Assembly (NCBI RefSeq): GCF_015710975.1
Contig: NZ_CP049783.1
Coordinates: 496,001 to 560,000 of the forward strand
Length of the DNA: 64,000 nt
Reading direction: 5' to 3'
Source: Paenibacillus polymyxa
Lineage (GTDB): Bacteria; Bacillota; Bacilli; Paenibacillales; Paenibacillaceae
In this document: piece after piece, positions 39,801 to 49,458 of the stretch
Layout of the letters: each line of letters starts with the position of its first letter
How positions within the stretch are numbered: the first letter of the stretch is position 1
Translations under genes and position numbers: made by a program
Notes under the pieces: generated by a model
Seen by the model: only the letters and a program-made list of their open reading frames with translations
Told to the model about the DNA's origin: nothing
Databases searched by the model: none

Positions 39801-42800
39801 TGTGGCATTTTGTTGCAGGGCAAAGCGTTTTAATCTCCACGTCCATTCCTGATCCAGCTCAAAATGAACGGCTCGTCCCTCACCTCTTCTCTCATCGGGG
39901 CGTGAATAATCCGTAGGCAATTGCAGTTCTGTAATTTCCCCTTGAAAAAGCTCCTGCCAAAACTGCTCCTGCTGCCGGAATTCCGCACTGTTCATAAATT
40001 CACGTTGCCACACAGCGTAATCTTTATACTGGATCATCAATTCCGGCAAGTTCATGCCACCGTATAAACGAGCAAATTCCTCGACGATAATTTCTTGGGA
40101 AAGACCGTCCGTAATAATATGATGCATATCAATGAACAGCAAATGATGGTTTGCGGGCTGATGAATAACCTGAATGCGGAACAACGGCTTTTGTCGGAGA
40201 TTAAAGGGCTTAATTAATCCGTTTTGTTCCACTACTATTCCATGTTCACGACCCGATTGAATTTCCTCGATCCATTTCGCTAATCCTTGAACCGTGCCTG
40301 CCCGGAAGAAATCACGCAGCGACAGACTTACATTCCATTCTTGATTAATAAGATAGACCAGCTTGGTTGCCAGTAAGGATTGTCCACCCAGCAGGAAAAA
40401 ATCATCCTGTGTACCAATCTGCTCCCGGTGCAGGATTTCCGACCAAAGCTCAACCAGGCGCTCTTCCAGAGGTGTAGCTGGCTGTACATAGGTCGTGCCG
40501 ACCTTGATGCTTTCATTTACCTGCGGTAAAGCATGACGATCGATTTTTCCATGATGTGTTAACGGGATTGCATCGACTCGAACAAAGTAAGACGGAATCA
40601 TATAATCAGGCAAGGTTGCCGACAGATGGGTCTTCAGCTCTGCCACCGATAACTCCAGATCCGTCACGATGTAGGCGCATAGCTCTTGCATACCTGGTAG
40701 AACTTCCTGCACCAGCACAATCCCATCCTGTATATGCGGGTGCTGGAGCAACGATTTTTCAATCTCGCCCGGTTCGATACGGTAGCCCCGTACTTTAACC
40801 TGTTGATCTTTTCTTCCTAAAAATTGAATTTGCCCATCTTCGAGGTATCTGCCCAGATCACCCGTTTTGTACATACGCTCGCCTGGTATCCATGGGTTTG
40901 CTACAAACTGCTGTTCCGTCAGTTCGGGGCGGTTCATGTAGCCGCGTGCAATCCCTCGACCTGAAATACAGATTTCACCGGGTACCCCGATAGGCATAAC
41001 ATCCGTCCCCCTGCGATTCATGATGTATACCGCAGCATTGGCAACAGGTCGTCCGATAGGCAGCGGATGAACATCTGGAGTATCCGGCACACGATAATAG
41101 GTCGCACAGACGGTCGCTTCTGTCGGTCCGTACGTATTGTAGACCTTTGCGGAGCGCAACAACTGGGTAACATATTCACTTTTCAGCACATCCCCACCGC
41201 TAATATAAACACGAATATGCGGGAAAGGGGGCAGTTGATTCAGCTCATTCAAAATAAATGGTGAGGCACTGACCACTGTCACTTGCTGCCGGCGAATGAA
41301 TTGATTGAGCAACTGGATGTCCTTCAGTTCATCCCGAGAAACCATAGCCAGCGTTCCACCTGCTGCCAATGTAGGGTATATTTCCTCCACGGATGCATCA
41401 AAGGTAATGGCTGCCTGCTGGAGCACCACGTCTTCAGCCGTTAAGTGGAACTCATGCTGAAAAGCCGTGATATAATTCGTTACATTTCTGTGCTCTACCA
41501 TCACACCTTTGGGCTTACCGGATGATCCCGACGTGTACAAAATATACGCCAGATGGTGAGAGGCCAGAAGCTCCTTGCCCGCCAAAGCTATATTATCCGC
41601 ATCTCCGCTGTACAAGGCCGGATCACTTACATCAACGACAGCCCCTGTAAAACAAAGTGAGGTTATGCTGACACTTTCCACAGAAGTTAGGAGCACAGTT
41701 GCGCCACTGTCCTCCATCATGTAGGCCACCCGCTCCGTCGGATGTTCCGGGTCCATAGGGACATAGGCTGCTCCTGCTTTAAGTACAGCAAGCATGCTGG
41801 TCAGCATATCCAGCGAACGGGGGACCAAAATACCAACAGCTTGGTCTGGTGCCAACTGATAGGCAAGCAAGTGCCGCGCTAGCTGATTCGCTCTAGTATT
41901 CAATTGTCTGTATGTCAGTGAATGCTGCCCATAAACGGCAGCATTCCGATCAGGGTGCTGTTCAGCCTGTTCTTCAAACCACTGGTGAACCAGCTTTTCC
42001 TGCGGATAATCCACCTGGGTTTGATTCCACTCGTACAGGGATCGCTGCTTTTCTTCCGCATGATTCATGGAAATGAGGCCAATCGGGCGTGTAGCATCCG
42101 CAACGACTTCTTGTAAAAGATTTTCGTAATAAGTGGCAAGTCGACGTATGGTCTCTTCCTTGAACAATTGGGTCGCATATTCAAAGTGAAAACGCAGCCT
42201 GCCTTCATTTTCAAGCCATATGACCGTTAGATCAACTTGTACAGCCTCCATTTTAGCTTCCAACGGAGTAAAGCAAAGCCCGTCGATGCTCATCGGTTCC
42301 CCCTTAAAGTTCTGGGAAATAAACTGAACATCAAATAGCGGATTTCGGCTCCGGTCTCGCGGCACGTCAAGCTGATTCAGCAGCATTTCAAAGGGATAAT
42401 CCTCATGCTTATATGCTTCAAGCGCGTGTTTCTTAACCTCCTGCAAATAGGTCGAGAACGGCTTATCTTCGGATGGTGCAGTCCGCAGGGCCAGTGTATT
42501 GATGAACAGCCCAATCATGTGCTGAGTCTCTTCGGATTGACGGCCTGCGCTTGGCGTGCCAATGATGATATCTTCTTGATTCGCATATTTTGCCAATAAT
42601 GTACTATAAACAGCGTACAGAAGCATAAAAAGCGTAACCCCGTGCTGTACCGCTGTTTCTTTTGCCAAAGCTGTTAGTTCCTCGCTTAGCTCAAATGTAT
42701 AAACATCCCCGGCATTGCTCATTTGCGCGGCCCGCGGCTCATCTGTAGGCAAATCAAGTACAGGCAGCGTTCCCTTAAATACGTCCAGCCAGTATTCCTC

Positions 42801-45800
42801 CTGCTTTTTCATCTCGGCACTGTCCAGACGCTGATTTTGCCAAAGTATAAAATCGGTATATTGCATAGGCAGTTGCGATAGATCATATCCCGAATAGCCC
42901 TGTATCATTTCACTTAATAAAATACCAATTGAGGCTCCATCGGCTGCAATATGGTCAACATCACACAAAAAGAGGTGAACATTCTCCTCCAGCTGGACCA
43001 GCTTTGCCTTTAAAAGCGGCGCGCAATTCAGATCAAAGGGACGGATAAATTCGTCCACATACGCCTCCAACTCGCGCCCGTCCCCTTCGCTATATTCCAG
43101 CGAAAAATCTACCTCTGGGTACACGATCTGTACCAGTTCGTTATCCCGCAGTTCATAAGCGGTGCGCAGAGAGCTGTGACGCCGAATCACCGCATATATG
43201 GCTTCCTCCAACCGATGATGATCCAGATTACCCGTGATGGTCATCGCACTGCATAGGTTGTTCAAGGTGCTGTGCCCTGCCATCTGACGCATCATATAAA
43301 ATCGACGCTGTGTCGATGAAGCAGGATACACCTCGCGTTGTTGCGGCGGACGAATAATCAGATTTGAGCCGGCTGATCGGGGTGAAGGCAGCTCCGTTTC
43401 TGCCAGAAGGGGCTGCTTCGCTTCTCCATCCGTATACAGGGCTAATTCGTGGACCGTCATATAATTGAAAATATCGCTGATATCCACTTTTGTAGACAAG
43501 CTCTGATTCATCTGCCCTACCATTTTACTGGCAATCAGGGAGTCTCCTCCCAGCTCATAAAAGCTGTCATAGATGTTCAGCTCATCAAGCCCCAGCACAT
43601 CCGCCCATATGCTCGCGATCACCTTTTCCGATGAGCTGTATTCTCCTGTCCCTCGACCATGCAGCTGTACAGGACGACGCAAAGCATCGGATGACATGAC
43701 CGCATGATTATGTAGAAGCCGACGATGACGTTCCAAAATAGCGCGCATTTCATGAGATAAGCCGAAAGGAATGGCAGTAGAATCGAGTGCGGCCACCTGA
43801 GCATAGTGCAAGCCACCCACAATGACACGCGAAACGGGATGAAGCAATAATTGTTCAAGAGCGGCCAGTCCTTCTTGTGTGGACAGAGCATGGAATAAGC
43901 TCTCCTGGAAATCAACCTTGTGCTCAAAAGCCATCCCGGTTTCCTGCCAAGGAGCCCAGTTGATGGAAAGTGTGCGATGGCCGGATTGATTCCGCCACTC
44001 GGCAAAGGCATCCAGATAAGCATTGGCCGCCGTATAGTCGCTTTGTCCTGGTCCACCCGTCAGCGAAGTGACGGATGAAAAAAGAATAAAAAAGTCCAGT
44101 GTATCCGAAGCTGTAATTCGGTCAAGCACATGTGTGCCTGTTATCTTGGGAGCCAATACCTCGTTGAAGCGGTCCTGACTCTTGAGCGCCATATAACCGT
44201 CTCCTGCCACACCCGCAGCATGGATGATGCCGTGAATAGCCCCATACTTGTGACGAAATTCATTCATGGCTTGCTTCATAGCCGCCTCGTCAGCTACATC
44301 GACAGCATAATATTCTACCTGAGCTCCCTGCCGCTCCAATTCCAGCAAGGCGGTAATCGTATTCAGAATTTTTGTATCCATATTCGGCTTTGAACTCTGT
44401 CTAAAGCTTGGACTGATGTTCGAATCTGCGTATGCAATGGTTTCCCATTGCTCTTTGGGTGGCAATGGTGTGCGACCCAGTAATCCCAGCGTGACCTTCC
44501 CTTTCGTAGCAAGCCATTGGCCGACTGCCAACCCCAGCCCGCCAGTACCACCAGTAATAACATAGACTCCCTGCGGTCTGATCGTAATCGGGTCAGCCTT
44601 ACTTTCCATCAAATCCACGGGCTCAATTTGCTCTACATAACGTTCTCCGTTACGCCAAGCGGTCAGAAATGTATCATCATTTCCGTGCCATAAGGAGTGA
44701 GTGATGTCGGAAATCCGGGTGTTCGTATCTATATCAAGACAACGGCAAGTCAAATCGGGATATTCCTGACCGATGACCCGGGCCAGTCCAAACAAGCCCG
44801 CATGTTCCGGCTTTAATTCATTTTCCAATCCGTTCACTTGATAAGCCTGCTCAGCGATCACTGTCAGTTCCTGAACAGCAGGCTTGGTCTGTGTGATTAC
44901 CTTGGCCAGATGAAATAGCTGAACCATAGACTGCCCGCTCCAGAGATATATCAGTTTCTTAGCGTTCCGGCATCGCACCTCTGTCAACAGGTGTATATGA
45001 TCTTCCTCGGTACCATTAGAGAAGTAAGCATGGTCTGACAGTTTAGCAAAGCTGGCTCCCCGCTTTACTTCGACCACATCATACCCTTCTTGGGCCAACT
45101 GTCCACGCAGCGTTACACCGATCGGACGGTTATCTGTGAATAATAAAATCGTTTCCAGCGGTGCGGAGAATACCGAATTATTTGTGGTTCGGGTTGCTGT
45201 GTCTGCTTCATGCCCGGCATATGCCTGTTCTTTCTTTTTCCACACAAGCTGATGATATTTATGATGTTCTGTGTACCGATTTCGTTTGAAATCCGCCTCG
45301 TGCACTCGTTTGACAGCATAGTCTTCAATTTCCACCAGTACCTGACCTTCAGCATCCAGAATGAGCACATCTACCGTTAAAATTTCTCCACTTTCTCTAA
45401 CCTTGCTTTTTTTACGCAGATAGCTGTAAAAATGCTGTGGGAGTGAGTCGTAAATACGCAGCTTTTGATATGAAAATGGCAAGAACAGACCATTTCCCAA
45501 GCTCTGGCTTGCTACCCCGACTGCCACATCCAACAAAGCCGGATGGAGCACGTATTGGTTCAAGTCCATATGATAGGCTGCGGGCAGCTCCAGTCTAGCC
45601 AGCACTTGGTCTGTTCCAATTGCAATCGTCCGCAATGTCTCCCATCGCGGTCCGAATGAAAAGGCGGCGGCTGCTTCAGCATGATTTTCGCCCACTACTA
45701 CTTCCTGGTCGTTACATTCAGTTCGAATATCGCCCAGACTCATAACAGGGTGGCTAGCCTGTACAAACATCGCCTGCCCCTGTGCATGCCTTACCCATTG

Positions 45801-48164
45801 CTGTTCCCACGGCTGAGCTGAGAGTCCCGTTCGGCTTATCACCTTAAACGAAAACGTCTCACCTTCCCGTTGCAAAATGGTGTGTACTTCTCTTTCTTCC
45901 TCTACTTCCAAAATGAGCGGAGAAATAAACTGAACGTCATACAGTTCCAGCACCTTGCCTGGACGCTTGTATTTTTCCAGCCCTGCTCTAACCATTTCCA
46001 GATAAGTGGTTCCCGGTACAATACAGCTTTCCATTATCTTGTGCTCGCTTAGTACCCAATGACTCCCCACAGAGAAGCGTGTCAGATAAATATCCTGTCC
46101 CTCGGTTTCTGCCAAACAACGATCCAAAAGCGGGTGCATTTTTTCCAACTCTGTGAATTTACGAACTTGGGAAGCTTGCGAGGCTATAGCTTTTTCCTCT
46201 ACTTCCACCCAGCATCGCTTAGGTTCAAAAGGATAGGTGGGAATGCTTCGTCTGTGGCAAGCTTTGCCTTCATATAACCTCTCCCATTCCACATCTGCCC
46301 CCTCAACATACATACGGCACAGAGAATTCAGGGTGTGAAATTCGATTGGAGACTGGGTCAGTTTCTCTTGGGCTGCAGCTGTCAGACTTCTGGCTTCCTC
46401 CAGCGTAAGCTCACCCGCTTCTTTTTCCTTTTGGGCAGATACCACCTTATGACGCCCAAAATATACGCCCGGTATAAGCTCTCCTTGTTGTGCTTGTCCG
46501 CTGAAGCCGAAGGCAGAGGTCTGAATCTGATCCAGTTTTGCCCCCAGATCATTCCAGTCCCGGCATAAAATCGCCAAACGATAGCTATGGTGCCCCCGTC
46601 CCGTATTGGCGGTGTAACAAAGATCGCGTAACGGATAGGCTTGGGGTTCTGTGACATATTGCTGATATTGCTTCACATAGGCTGCAAGCACGGTTTCATT
46701 TTTGGCAGACAACGTAAAAAGCTGAATCGTCTCTGCGGTTCCCTGTCCCAACTGACCACCGTCCTGCATGTCAGCCCAAGCCGGGGCTTCCTCCAGAACG
46801 ACATGGCAGTTCGTACCGCTTAGACCGAAGGAGCTTACTCCGCAGCGTCGCGGAAAATTCTCCTTAGGCCAAGGTTGCAGATTATCGTTCACATATACAG
46901 GTGAATCAATAAAGCTGATGTCCGGGTTCGGACAGGTGAAATGCAGGCTCGCCGGGATTTCTGCATGCTTCAAAGCAAGTACTGCTTTCAAAAAGCCCGT
47001 GATTCCCGCACTGTTATCCAAGTGACCCACATTAGTTTTGACTGAGCCTATGGCACAAAATTGCTTCCGGTCGGTATACTGCCGAAAAGCTCTCCGTATA
47101 CCATCAATCTCTACTGGGTCACCCAGTTTGGTGCCTGTCCCGTGAGCTTCGATATATGTAATGGTATCCGGGTCAATCCCAGCATCCTTCCAGGCCCGTA
47201 CAATGACATCCTCTCCGGCCAGCGAATTGGGCGCCGTAATCCCGGCGGAAGTCCCGTCATTGTTCACAGCACTTCCTTTAATGACAGCATAAATATGATC
47301 GTGATCCTGAATGGCCCGCTTCAAGGGCTTGAGCAGAACAGCAGCTACACCTTCTCCCCCGCCTGTGCCATCCGAAATGCTATCGAATGTTCTCGTCCGG
47401 TCATCCGAGGAGCCTACCCCCAGCCCCCCGCCCTTCCCCTCTTTTACGGGCACGAGTGTAACTTTTACTCCCCCAGCAATCGCCGTATCGCAATCCCCGT
47501 GCCGCAAATCCCGACAGGCCAGGTGAATAGCTACCAGAGAAGAAGAACATGCTGTATCCACCAACAGACTGGGTCCTTTTAAGTCCAATAGATAGGCAAT
47601 TCGACTGGCAATCATAGAATGGATATTGCCTGGAATCGCTGAGGAAGCTAAGGAAGGCGCCATTTCTGCTACAAAACGCTTGTACTCCTCGCCAAAATCA
47701 CTACTGTAGCCCACATAGACTCCCGTCCGGCTACCAGAGAGCTTGTTGCCCCCATATCCCGCATCTTCGATCGCAGTCCAAGCAGACTCCAAAAATAACC
47801 GCTGGTTCGGGTCCATTAACCGTGCTTCTGCTGGAGAAAGTTGAAAAAAGGGATAATCAAACTTGTCGATCTCATCCAAAAACCCACCTTCATTTAGTGC
47901 CGTTTGTTCATTCAACAGTCCGACTTGGAAGAGACTCTCCAGCTCCTTTTTGCGACTGGCAGGAAAAGGACGTATAGCGTCCTGCCCCGCCCGCAGAAGC
48001 TCCCAAAACTGAGCTGCATTTTCACTTTCGGCAATTTTGCAGCTCATTCCGATGACTGCAATATCCGAATCTCGCAGCTCATTGACCGCGATCGGACCTG
48101 CATCCAGAAAATCCTGTTCACTAAATTGAAGAGCCGCCAGATTGAATCCTGTTTTTGTCATCAT
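36849..48164 (-). CDS. Hybrid PKS-NRPS: KS-DH-KR-ACP-C-A-PCP-(truncated C)-A-PCP-(C fragment)
   Basis: 3771 residues. KS about 30-455: VDTACSSSLVAIH, YIEAHGTGTKLGDP and KTNVGHLDNSAG supply the Cys-His-His triad. No AT follows. DH about 675-950 has HKIMESCIVPG, with Glu where HxxxGxxxxP has Gly, and HPALLD. KR about 1195-1480 has YVITGGTGGLGLAVG and ILFSSVTSLTGGPGQSDYTA. ACP near 1540: LGGDSLIASK. C1 about 1610-2030: VDHIAADGAS. A1 reads DAESYSTVCK, similar to Lys-type pockets. PCP near 2593: LGGQSLLATK. The second C domain starts abruptly near 2655 (KPFNLRQKPLFRI, then MHHIITDGLSQ) without its first 110 or so residues. A2 reads DGVFVSLVFK, substrate unknown. PCP near 3581: FGGDSLLAHQ. The last 125 residues are the beginning of another C domain, ending before HHxxxDG. 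Start follows AAGGGGGAAC. Confidence 0.95.
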   Translation of the reverse strand: MMTKTGFNLAALQFSEQDFLDAGPIAVNELRDSDIAVIGMSCKIAESENAAQFWELLRAGQDAIRPFPASRKKELESLFQVGLLNEQTALNEGGFLDEIDKFDYPFFQLSPAEARLMDPNQRLFLESAWTAIEDAGYGGNKLSGSRTGVYVGYSSDFGEEYKRFVAEMAPSLASSAIPGNIHSMIASRIAYLLDLKGPSLLVDTACSSSLVAIHLACRDLRHGDCDTAIAGGVKVTLVPVKEGKGGGLGVGSSDDRTRTFDSISDGTGGGEGVAAVLLKPLKRAIQDHDHIYAVIKGSAVNNDGTSAGITAPNSLAGEDVIVRAWKDAGIDPDTITYIEAHGTGTKLGDPVEIDGIRRAFRQYTDRKQFCAIGSVKTNVGHLDNSAGITGFLKAVLALKHAEIPASLHFTCPNPDISFIDSPVYVNDNLQPWPKENFPRRCGVSSFGLSGTNCHVVLEEAPAWADMQDGGQLGQGTAETIQLFTLSAKNETVLAAYVKQYQQYVTEPQAYPLRDLCYTANTGRGHHSYRLAILCRDWNDLGAKLDQIQTSAFGFSGQAQQGELIPGVYFGRHKVVSAQKEKEAGELTLEEARSLTAAAQEKLTQSPIEFHTLNSLCRMYVEGADVEWERLYEGKACHRRSIPTYPFEPKRCWVEVEEKAIASQASQVRKFTELEKMHPLLDRCLAETEGQDIYLTRFSVGSHWVLSEHKIMESCIVPGTTYLEMVRAGLEKYKRPGKVLELYDVQFISPLILEVEEEREVHTILQREGETFSFKVISRTGLSAQPWEQQWVRHAQGQAMFVQASHPVMSLGDIRTECNDQEVVVGENHAEAAAAFSFGPRWETLRTIAIGTDQVLARLELPAAYHMDLNQYVLHPALLDVAVGVASQSLGNGLFLPFSYQKLRIYDSLPQHFYSYLRKKSKVRESGEILTVDVLILDAEGQVLVEIEDYAVKRVHEADFKRNRYTEHHKYHQLVWKKKEQAYAGHEADTATRTTNNSVFSAPLETILLFTDNRPIGVTLRGQLAQEGYDVVEVKRGASFAKLSDHAYFSNGTEEDHIHLLTEVRCRNAKKLIYLWSGQSMVQLFHLAKVITQTKPAVQELTVIAEQAYQVNGLENELKPEHAGLFGLARVIGQEYPDLTCRCLDIDTNTRISDITHSLWHGNDDTFLTAWRNGERYVEQIEPVDLMESKADPITIRPQGVYVITGGTGGLGLAVGQWLATKGKVTLGLLGRTPLPPKEQWETIAYADSNISPSFRQSSKPNMDTKILNTITALLELERQGAQVEYYAVDVADEAAMKQAMNEFRHKYGAIHGIIHAAGVAGDGYMALKSQDRFNEVLAPKITGTHVLDRITASDTLDFFILFSSVTSLTGGPGQSDYTAANAYLDAFAEWRNQSGHRTLSINWAPWQETGMAFEHKVDFQESLFHALSTQEGLAALEQLLLHPVSRVIVGGLHYAQVAALDSTAIPFGLSHEMRAILERHRRLLHNHAVMSSDALRRPVQLHGRGTGEYSSSEKVIASIWADVLGLDELNIYDSFYELGGDSLIASKMVGQMNQSLSTKVDISDIFNYMTVHELALYTDGEAKQPLLAETELPSPRSAGSNLIIRPPQQREVYPASSTQRRFYMMRQMAGHSTLNNLCSAMTITGNLDHHRLEEAIYAVIRRHSSLRTAYELRDNELVQIVYPEVDFSLEYSEGDGRELEAYVDEFIRPFDLNCAPLLKAKLVQLEENVHLFLCDVDHIAADGASIGILLSEMIQGYSGYDLSQLPMQYTDFILWQNQRLDSAEMKKQEEYWLDVFKGTLPVLDLPTDEPRAAQMSNAGDVYTFELSEELTALAKETAVQHGVTLFMLLYAVYSTLLAKYANQEDIIIGTPSAGRQSEETQHMIGLFINTLALRTAPSEDKPFSTYLQEVKKHALEAYKHEDYPFEMLLNQLDVPRDRSRNPLFDVQFISQNFKGEPMSIDGLCFTPLEAKMEAVQVDLTVIWLENEGRLRFHFEYATQLFKEETIRRLATYYENLLQEVVADATRPIGLISMNHAEEKQRSLYEWNQTQVDYPQEKLVHQWFEEQAEQHPDRNAAVYGQHSLTYRQLNTRANQLARHLLAYQLAPDQAVGILVPRSLDMLTSMLAVLKAGAAYVPMDPEHPTERVAYMMEDSGATVLLTSVESVSITSLCFTGAVVDVSDPALYSGDADNIALAGKELLASHHLAYILYTSGSSGKPKGVMVEHRNVTNYITAFQHEFHLTAEDVVLQQAAITFDASVEEIYPTLAAGGTLAMVSRDELKDIQLLNQFIRRQQVTVVSASPFILNELNQLPPFPHIRVYISGGDVLKSEYVTQLLRSAKVYNTYGPTEATVCATYYRVPDTPDVHPLPIGRPVANAAVYIMNRRGTDVMPIGVPGEICISGRGIARGYMNRPELTEQQFVANPWIPGERMYKTGDLGRYLEDGQIQFLGRKDQQVKVRGYRIEPGEIEKSLLQHPHIQDGIVLVQEVLPGMQELCAYIVTDLELSVAELKTHLSATLPDYMIPSYFVRVDAIPLTHHGKIDRHALPQVNESIKVGTTYVQPATPLEERLVELWSEILHREQIGTQDDFFLLGGQSLLATKLVYLINQEWNVSLSLRDFFRAGTVQGLAKWIEEIQSGREHGIVVEQNGLIKPFNLRQKPLFRIQVIHQPANHHLLFIDMHHIITDGLSQEIIVEEFARLYGGMNLPELMIQYKDYAVWQREFMNSAEFRQQEQFWQELFQGEITELQLPTDYSRPDERRGEGRAVHFELDQEWTWRLKRFALQQNATVFMVLLAVYNLLLAKASGQEDIIVGIPVSGRTHASLSPLVGMFVNTLALRNTPKKDMTVQEFLIQVKEHSLQAFEHQDYPFEQLVEKLNLAGRTSRNPLFDTMFALLNESSRTIVELPGLELTPCDEVEYTGAQFDLTFTAAMTDQHIECILQYDVDLFTEETVERLSREYLQILRSILINPQQKIGELRIEEVAVNPNEHYQEKELEPAGVHKEEGWTNELAVALSDSVSEAEWKTLVHDFNQTEMDMGSIKLLHQYFEDQASRNPEQIALISGQQQISYQEMNRRANLVAHTLLDSGTQPEQVVAIVMERSPEMIVALLGVLKAGAAYLPIHPADPKERIRYILADAGAEWILTHQRCHDNWMDEEIQRVIDVDLLCQDQQERGNPELAIQPDHLAYVIFTSGSTGQPKGVMVEHHAFSSRVVWLAQQLELSEQDTVLQKASYTFDGSIVELFSWFMGGGRLVLLEAGGETDTRQMLDTIHLHQVTVAFFIPTVLQMFLSELSVEDTLQAATLRWVMSGGEPLGQEQVRNFNLKFPEAKLLNLYGPTEASVFATAYTCTSVSSEGPISIGRPVGNTRAYILNQKLALVGLGQVGELCLGGRHLARGYVHLDELTAERFIPNPFVPGERIYRTGDLARMLPSGEIVYLGRSDQMVKIGGYRIETGEIETALLQHTAIQQAAVLDWTDEQGNKYLCAYLVVQTDCTVRDLRAFLLERLPEYMIPLRFMRVENMPLGSSGKLDRKALDALGIELPSGKELTPPRDEMERKLVLLWADIFKTGAVGIDDHFFEFGGDSLLAHQFILRVRQTLAIEMTLKDLFAAPTIRQLSDLISSRRIEYHHEVEETVCSLIPAAAPSAYYPASSAQMRLFMMHELNPEDLSYNLPGAIMLEGELDIAKLQEAFQALIQRHEAFRTTFDVINGEIIQQIHESVPLNIEFFKTEETEISNILRGAGKLIKEVVPVQQHALSSVKVEKKERRRREI

Positions 48165-48197
48165 CGTTCCCCCTTCCGTTCCTCATGTTCGCTGCAA

Positions 48198-49445
48198 TTA
48201 GCTGACCTGAAACGCGGGAAATAATTCGCGTGTATGCGTATTGCTGAAAATTTGCTCAAACCGCTCAGCCCGTTGTTCCGCAGGCGTTAATTTAGTTTCA
48301 AAAATGGACTTTAGCTTGTCCAGAGCTTGCTGCATTTGTTCAATCGTCGGCTCGGTCCCGGTCGCGATCAATTGTTCGCGCATGTTTTGCAATTCTTTAT
48401 ATGGAACAACTACACCCTGCTCATATTCATCATTGTTCCAGTTCCGATTTTGGGTTGAAACAGCAATCGCGATGCAGGAGGTCACAAGCCCCAACCCATC
48501 CGGCTTGCACTCCATATCAGCATTCCGTAGTAATTCCAGACCGGAGGGATGCTCAAAGGCAAAGGATTGAGCTGTGGAAGTGATACCTGTCATTAAATTT
48601 CTCAGCACAGTTTTGGGACCGATTTCTATAAAATGATTCACGCCCTGATTCAACATGTATTGAACGCTTTTATACCATTGCACAGGCTGGGCCATCTGCG
48701 ACGTTAGGTTAGATATGATATAACGACGATCCGTATAGGGTGTCGCTGTAACATTAGAGAGCACAGGCCATTGAAAACGGCCATAATCATATCTCTCCAG
48801 CTCATCCCGAAACTTGCCCGCAGCGCTCCGCATTAAATTCGTATGGAACGGAAAGCCCACCTTAAGACGAACCGTTTTGATTCCTCTACGGTTTAATTCC
48901 TCTTCGGCCTTCTCCAGCGCCGGAGTATGGCCCGAAATAACAAGCTGCTCGGAGGAATTATAATTTGCAATGCCGACCGACACACCACCTGAAGAGGCTT
49001 GCTGGCACACCTCCTCGACCTCACGCTCATGACTCCCGACTACCGCCAGCATCGCTCCTGCCCCAGGGGCGACGGCTTCCTGCATCAGAATACCTCGCTG
49101 ACGTACTATTTTCACCGCATCCGAAAAAGCAAGCGCCCCTGTACTGACCAATGCCGAAAATTCCCCCAGACTGTGACCCGCTACCAGGGATGGCGCAAGC
49201 TTCAATTCCTGCATCAGTACACGATAAGCAGCAATGCTCACGGTCAAAATGGCGGGCTGCGCATTAGCGGTCTGAGTCAACTCATCCATGGAACCTGTGA
49301 AACATAGGGACTTCAGATCAAACCCCAGTGCTTCTTCGGCCTCTTCAAAGGTCTCTCTCGCTACTGAATATTCATCGTATAAGCTTTGACCCATGCCTAC
49401 ATATTGGGAGCCTTGTCCCGGGAATAAAAAACCTAATTTTTTCAT
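48198..49445 (-). CDS. Free-standing (trans-acting) malonyl-CoA acyltransferase, FenF-like
   Basis: About 415 residues. KKLGFLFPGQGSQYVGMGQS opens the AT fold, AGHSLGEFSALVSTGALAF holds the nucleophilic Ser, RQRGILMQEAVAPGAGAMLA the Arg, and VGFPFHTNLMRSAAGKF the catalytic His. A C-terminal extension of about 110 residues follows, as I recall for the FenF/ItuD proteins of iturin-type operons. Since neither PKS module in the operon has an AT, this enzyme should load malonyl units onto both ACPs in trans. The start at 49445 follows AAGGAGGA; the longer frame to 49496 overlaps the upstream gene. Confidence 0.93.
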   Translation of the reverse strand: MKKLGFLFPGQGSQYVGMGQSLYDEYSVARETFEEAEEALGFDLKSLCFTGSMDELTQTANAQPAILTVSIAAYRVLMQELKLAPSLVAGHSLGEFSALVSTGALAFSDAVKIVRQRGILMQEAVAPGAGAMLAVVGSHEREVEEVCQQASSGGVSVGIANYNSSEQLVISGHTPALEKAEEELNRRGIKTVRLKVGFPFHTNLMRSAAGKFRDELERYDYGRFQWPVLSNVTATPYTDRRYIISNLTSQMAQPVQWYKSVQYMLNQGVNHFIEIGPKTVLRNLMTGITSTAQSFAFEHPSGLELLRNADMECKPDGLGLVTSCIAIAVSTQNRNWNNDEYEQGVVVPYKELQNMREQLIATGTEPTIEQMQQALDKLKSIFETKLTPAEQRAERFEQIFSNTHTRELFPAFQVS

Positions 49446-49458
49446 CGTTCCATCCTCC

